Shown here in pieces: positions 5,788-8,529 of a stretch of DNA of 8,529 bases (positions are counted from its first letter, which is position 1; each line of letters begins with the position of its first letter). The DNA lies in assembly GCA_029940345.1 (NCBI GenBank), contig JAOZRC010000203.1, positions 1-8,529 of the forward strand, read 5' to 3'. The stretch is from Desulfobacterales bacterium. Lineage in GTDB: Bacteria > Desulfobacterota > Desulfobacteria > Desulfobacterales > JAUCGF01. The translations under genes and the position numbers were made by a program. Below the pieces are notes generated by a model, which did not search any database, had not been told where the DNA came from, and saw only the letters and a program-made list of their open reading frames with translations.

Positions 5788-5824
5788 ATACAGATTTATC
5801 GAAAAATAAAAAAGGAAACAGATT

Positions 5825-7354
5825 ATGATACTGATTATCGACTTCGGTTCACAGTATAACCAGCTTATCGCTCGTCGAGTTCGTGAAAACCATGTTTTCT
5901 GCCAGATTGAGCCGCCGACGATTCGTTTGGATGCGATCAAGCGCCTGAAACCGGTGGGAATTATTCTTTCGGGCGGCCCATCGGGTATCTATGAGAAGGG
6001 CAGTCCCAAGATTGATCCGCAAATATTCCAACTGGGGATACCGGTATTAGGCATCTGTTATGGGATGCAATTTATGATTGACGCTCTCGGAGGCGTTGTT
6101 AAGCAATCGGCCAGACGTGAATACGGACAAGCCTGGCTGACAATCAAACAAGAAGCGCTGATTTTTGCCGATGTAGCTAAAAAAACCCAATGCTGGATGA
6201 GTCATGGGGACACGGTTGTGAAACTGCCGGAAAATTTCAACCTACTGGCATCTACTGAAAACACGCCCATTGCCGCGGCACAACATACCACTCAAAAGCT
6301 TTATGCCCTTCAGTTTCATCCTGAAGTGGCGCATACACCTCAAGGGGGGCTTATTATCCGCAATTTTCTATTCAACATCTGCAATTGCAAACACACATGG
6401 ACAATGAAATCGTTTGCCCAGGATGCAGTCGTTCAGATTCAACGCACAGTTAAAGAAAAAAAAGTCATCCTGGGTTTAAGTGGCGGCGTGGATTCATCTG
6501 TAACGGCTCTTTTAATCAGTAAAGCGATCGGTCATCGATTAACCTGTGTTTTTGTGGATAACGGACTTTTAAGGAAAAATGAAGCCGCTAAATTGAAAAC
6601 CCTGCTAGGCCAACGTTTAAATCTCAAAATACGTTTTGTTGATGCGGCGGATAAATTTTTAAACGCGATCGCAAATGTAACCGATCCGGAAGAGAAAAGA
6701 AAAATAATCGGTCGAAAATTTATCGAAGTGTTTGAAGCTGAAGCTGAAAAACTGAAAGACGCCTACTTTTTAGGCCAGGGCACGTTGTATCCTGATATTA
6801 TCGAATCTGTATCCGCTTTCGGAGGGCCCACGTCGGTCATCAAATCGCATCACAATGTGGGAGGCCTGCCGGAAAACATGAAACTGGAGCTGATTGAGCC
6901 TCTCAAGCTGCTTTTTAAAGACGAAGTGCGCCAACTGGGCGAAGAGATTGGGCTTCCGGATGAACTTGTCTGGCGCCAACCTTTCCCAGGGCCCGGTTTA
7001 GCTATTCGGATTATCGGCGCGATCACAAAAAAACGATTGACCATATTAAGAGAGGCGGATGATGTTTTACTTGAAGAAATTAAAAATAATGGCTATTATA
7101 AAAAATTATGGCAGTCTTTTGCTGTACTTTTACCGTTGAAGAGCGTCGGCGTGATGGGAGATAAACGCACTTATGAAAACATCCTGGCAATTCGGGCAGT
7201 GACCAGTAAAGATGCAATGACAGCAGACTGGGCGCGATTACCGCATGAACTGTTAGGCAAAATATCCAACCGCATCATTAATGAAGTTAAAGGCATCAAT
7301 CGGGTCGTTTATGACATCAGCTCAAAACCTCCCGGGACGATTGAATGGGAATAG
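5825..7354 (+). CDS. guaA: GMP synthase (glutamine-hydrolysing)
   Basis: The 509-residue product is full length. It converts XMP, ATP and glutamine to GMP in the last step of guanine nucleotide synthesis in the cytoplasm. The class I amidotransferase domain covers 1-190: ILIIDFGSQYNQLIARRVRE at the start, nucleophile Cys78 in GICYGMQ, and His165 and Glu167 in QFHPEV. The ATP pyrophosphatase domain begins near 200 with the PP-loop LSGGVDSS (218-225). The dimerisation domain carries QPFPGPGLAIR and ends KPPGTIEWE, the usual terminus. Every expected motif is present. The ribosome site AAGGAA lies 8 bases before the ATG. The stop overlaps the next gene. No guaB is next to it. Confidence 0.98.
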   Translation: MILIIDFGSQYNQLIARRVRENHVFCQIEPPTIRLDAIKRLKPVGIILSGGPSGIYEKGSPKIDPQIFQLGIPVLGICYGMQFMIDALGGVVKQSARREYGQAWLTIKQEALIFADVAKKTQCWMSHGDTVVKLPENFNLLASTENTPIAAAQHTTQKLYALQFHPEVAHTPQGGLIIRNFLFNICNCKHTWTMKSFAQDAVVQIQRTVKEKKVILGLSGGVDSSVTALLISKAIGHRLTCVFVDNGLLRKNEAAKLKTLLGQRLNLKIRFVDAADKFLNAIANVTDPEEKRKIIGRKFIEVFEAEAEKLKDAYFLGQGTLYPDIIESVSAFGGPTSVIKSHHNVGGLPENMKLELIEPLKLLFKDEVRQLGEEIGLPDELVWRQPFPGPGLAIRIIGAITKKRLTILREADDVLLEEIKNNGYYKKLWQSFAVLLPLKSVGVMGDKRTYENILAIRAVTSKDAMTADWARLPHELLGKISNRIINEVKGINRVVYDISSKPPGTIEWE

Positions 7355-8454
7355 ACGCCATGGCCAAATATCCACGGAACGATTTTAACATCCGTATTGA
7401 TGGTGATAATCCGGATTCGCTATTAAAAAAAAATATGAAAGAGTTGCGGATCGACCAATTAAACCGCAAAATCAACGTTCTCTTCTTTATCATTCTCAGC
7501 CTGATCTGCATACTTTTAGCCGTTGCTTATTTTGACATCAAAGGACGTTTCTCGGACAACCGCACCGAGAAAACCGTGATCATAGAAAAAAAAATCGAGG
7601 AAATGGCTTCTGAATATTCTTCGTTGTTAAAAAAAAATACACAAATGGAAGAATCGATTGCAAAAAAATTGAACGCTCTCGAAAAAAACGACACAGGCTT
7701 AAACTCTGACCTGACTGAAGTTAAAAAAAATTTAGAGTTACTCAGTTCGTCCAAAACCGGTAAACATGAACTGAAACAAATCACTGCCAAAATTGATAAA
7801 TTAGTTGCACCTTATCAGGAAAAAATTCAAAAAACTTTATCCCAAATCAACCAACTGGATAAAAATTTCAAACAAGAACTTTTTTTACTTGCCGATGGCT
7901 TGGATAAATATAAGAATAAAAGTTCCGAGCTTTCCCAAACGGTTGCCATGGAATCCGAGCGGCTGACAGAACTAAACCAAACGGTTGACGGATATCAAAA
8001 AAAGCTCAATGAAATTCAAAAAACGACCCAACAACAACAAGACAACTTAATCCGGCTAATCGAAGCGTTTGAAGAAGAAAAAGATAATTGGACGAAACTT
8101 TCCAAACTGATTATCCAAAAGAATAACCAACCGGTTGAATTACCTGATAAAATAAATCGTTCCATCGAAGCGGTCAACCAGTTACAAGCGGAACTGCTTG
8201 CTTTGGCGAAAAAAGTTGTCTATCGTAAAACGCTTGATTCGGCGCTTGCCCGTAATCAAAAACAGCATAAACAAAACCTGGACCGCATGGAACAAAATCT
8301 GCGAACAAAAATGGCAGCATTACAAAAAGAATTTCTAAAATTTGAAAAAAAAATGTCCTCCTGCATTATATCGCCGCAACCATCTCGTAAAACGAAGCGC
8401 AATCAAACTTCGGATGGAGGAACCGGTACGATCTTTGAGCAGGATATACAGTGA
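7345..8454 (+). CDS. Single-pass membrane protein with long coiled coil, function unknown
   Basis: The product is 369 residues from the ATG at 7345, which overlaps the end of guaA by 10 bases; an in-frame ATG at 7360 (364 residues) is equally plausible, as both have only a GGGA-like site. The arrangement implies translational coupling with guaA. The first 42 residues are charged and rich in Lys/Arg; one membrane span follows at about 44-63 (VLFFIILSLICILLAVAYF). The positive N-terminus predicts an N-in orientation with the rest outside the membrane. From about 75 to 340 the sequence is almost continuous heptad-like helix rich in Lys, Glu, Gln and Leu, broken near NQPVELPDK. A Ser/Thr/Gly-rich tail, about 30 residues, ends it. 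The gene carries four runs of nine A and one of eight. I do not recognise the family; a structural or scaffold role is only a guess. Confidence 0.82.
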   Translation: MGIDAMAKYPRNDFNIRIDGDNPDSLLKKNMKELRIDQLNRKINVLFFIILSLICILLAVAYFDIKGRFSDNRTEKTVIIEKKIEEMASEYSSLLKKNTQMEESIAKKLNALEKNDTGLNSDLTEVKKNLELLSSSKTGKHELKQITAKIDKLVAPYQEKIQKTLSQINQLDKNFKQELFLLADGLDKYKNKSSELSQTVAMESERLTELNQTVDGYQKKLNEIQKTTQQQQDNLIRLIEAFEEEKDNWTKLSKLIIQKNNQPVELPDKINRSIEAVNQLQAELLALAKKVVYRKTLDSALARNQKQHKQNLDRMEQNLRTKMAALQKEFLKFEKKMSSCIISPQPSRKTKRNQTSDGGTGTIFEQDIQ

Positions 8455-8529
8455 AGTTTAAAGTTACAAGTTAGGGAATCCTCAATAAATAAACTACCCG
8501 TTATATGTAATGTTGTAGGGTGGGGGGGG
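8455..8529. other. Window end, no gene seen; terminal G run
   Basis: After the coiled-coil gene there is no gene and no clear hairpin terminator. TTAGGG followed by AATAAATAAACTACC at 8471-8498 faintly recalls the TTAGGAACG repeat family. The last nine bases are T followed by eight G, preceded by GTAGGG, which may be a repeat edge or a sequence-end artefact. Confidence 0.4.

Overview
This is an AT-leaning bacterial window with seven protein genes, one tRNA gene and an unusual density of inverted-repeat elements between the genes. The EF-P, GMP synthase, tandem universal stress protein, Gram-negative-type lipoprotein and orphan polyamine-type binding protein together fit a Gram-negative proteobacterium. 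A Desulfobacterota/deltaproteobacterium is my best guess, but nothing in the sequence fixes the lineage.

Layout. Minus strand, positions 107-5288, in reading order from the right: a spermidine/putrescine-type periplasmic binding protein (5288-4203), elongation factor P (3858-3295), a two-domain universal stress protein (3098-2166), an unrecognised exported protein (1986-1396) and a caspase-like lipoprotein (1126-107). A plus-strand tRNA-Leu(UAA) at 3201-3285 sits tail to tail with efp, only 9 bases apart. Plus strand, 5825-8454: guaA overlaps a gene for a single-pass membrane protein with a long coiled coil. The binding protein and guaA are divergent across a 536-bp gap.

Non-coding structure. 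Almost every intergenic gap holds a palindromic element. Three of them (1179-1326, 2027-2149, 5635-5787) share the same imperfect terminal inverted repeat, close to GTAACCGTTCACTCCCC, but have different hairpin-rich cores. The first is flanked by an exact 8-bp direct repeat, GCCTTGAT, which looks like a target-site duplication. A different element (5392-5467) is a near-perfect inverted repeat, and a related half copy lies at 52-78. A third type (3990-4135) is a nested inverted repeat between efp and the binding-protein gene. A perfect 16-bp inverted repeat lies just upstream of the binding-protein gene.

How the genes work together. guaA, efp and the tRNA are housekeeping. The stress protein, the exported protein and the caspase-like lipoprotein are consecutive on one strand, but the gaps between them hold repeat elements, so one operon is not assured. 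I see no transposase, integrase, CRISPR array or recognised defence operon. The items most worth a second look are the lipid-anchored caspase-like protein and the transposase-less family of elements with shared ends and variable cores.
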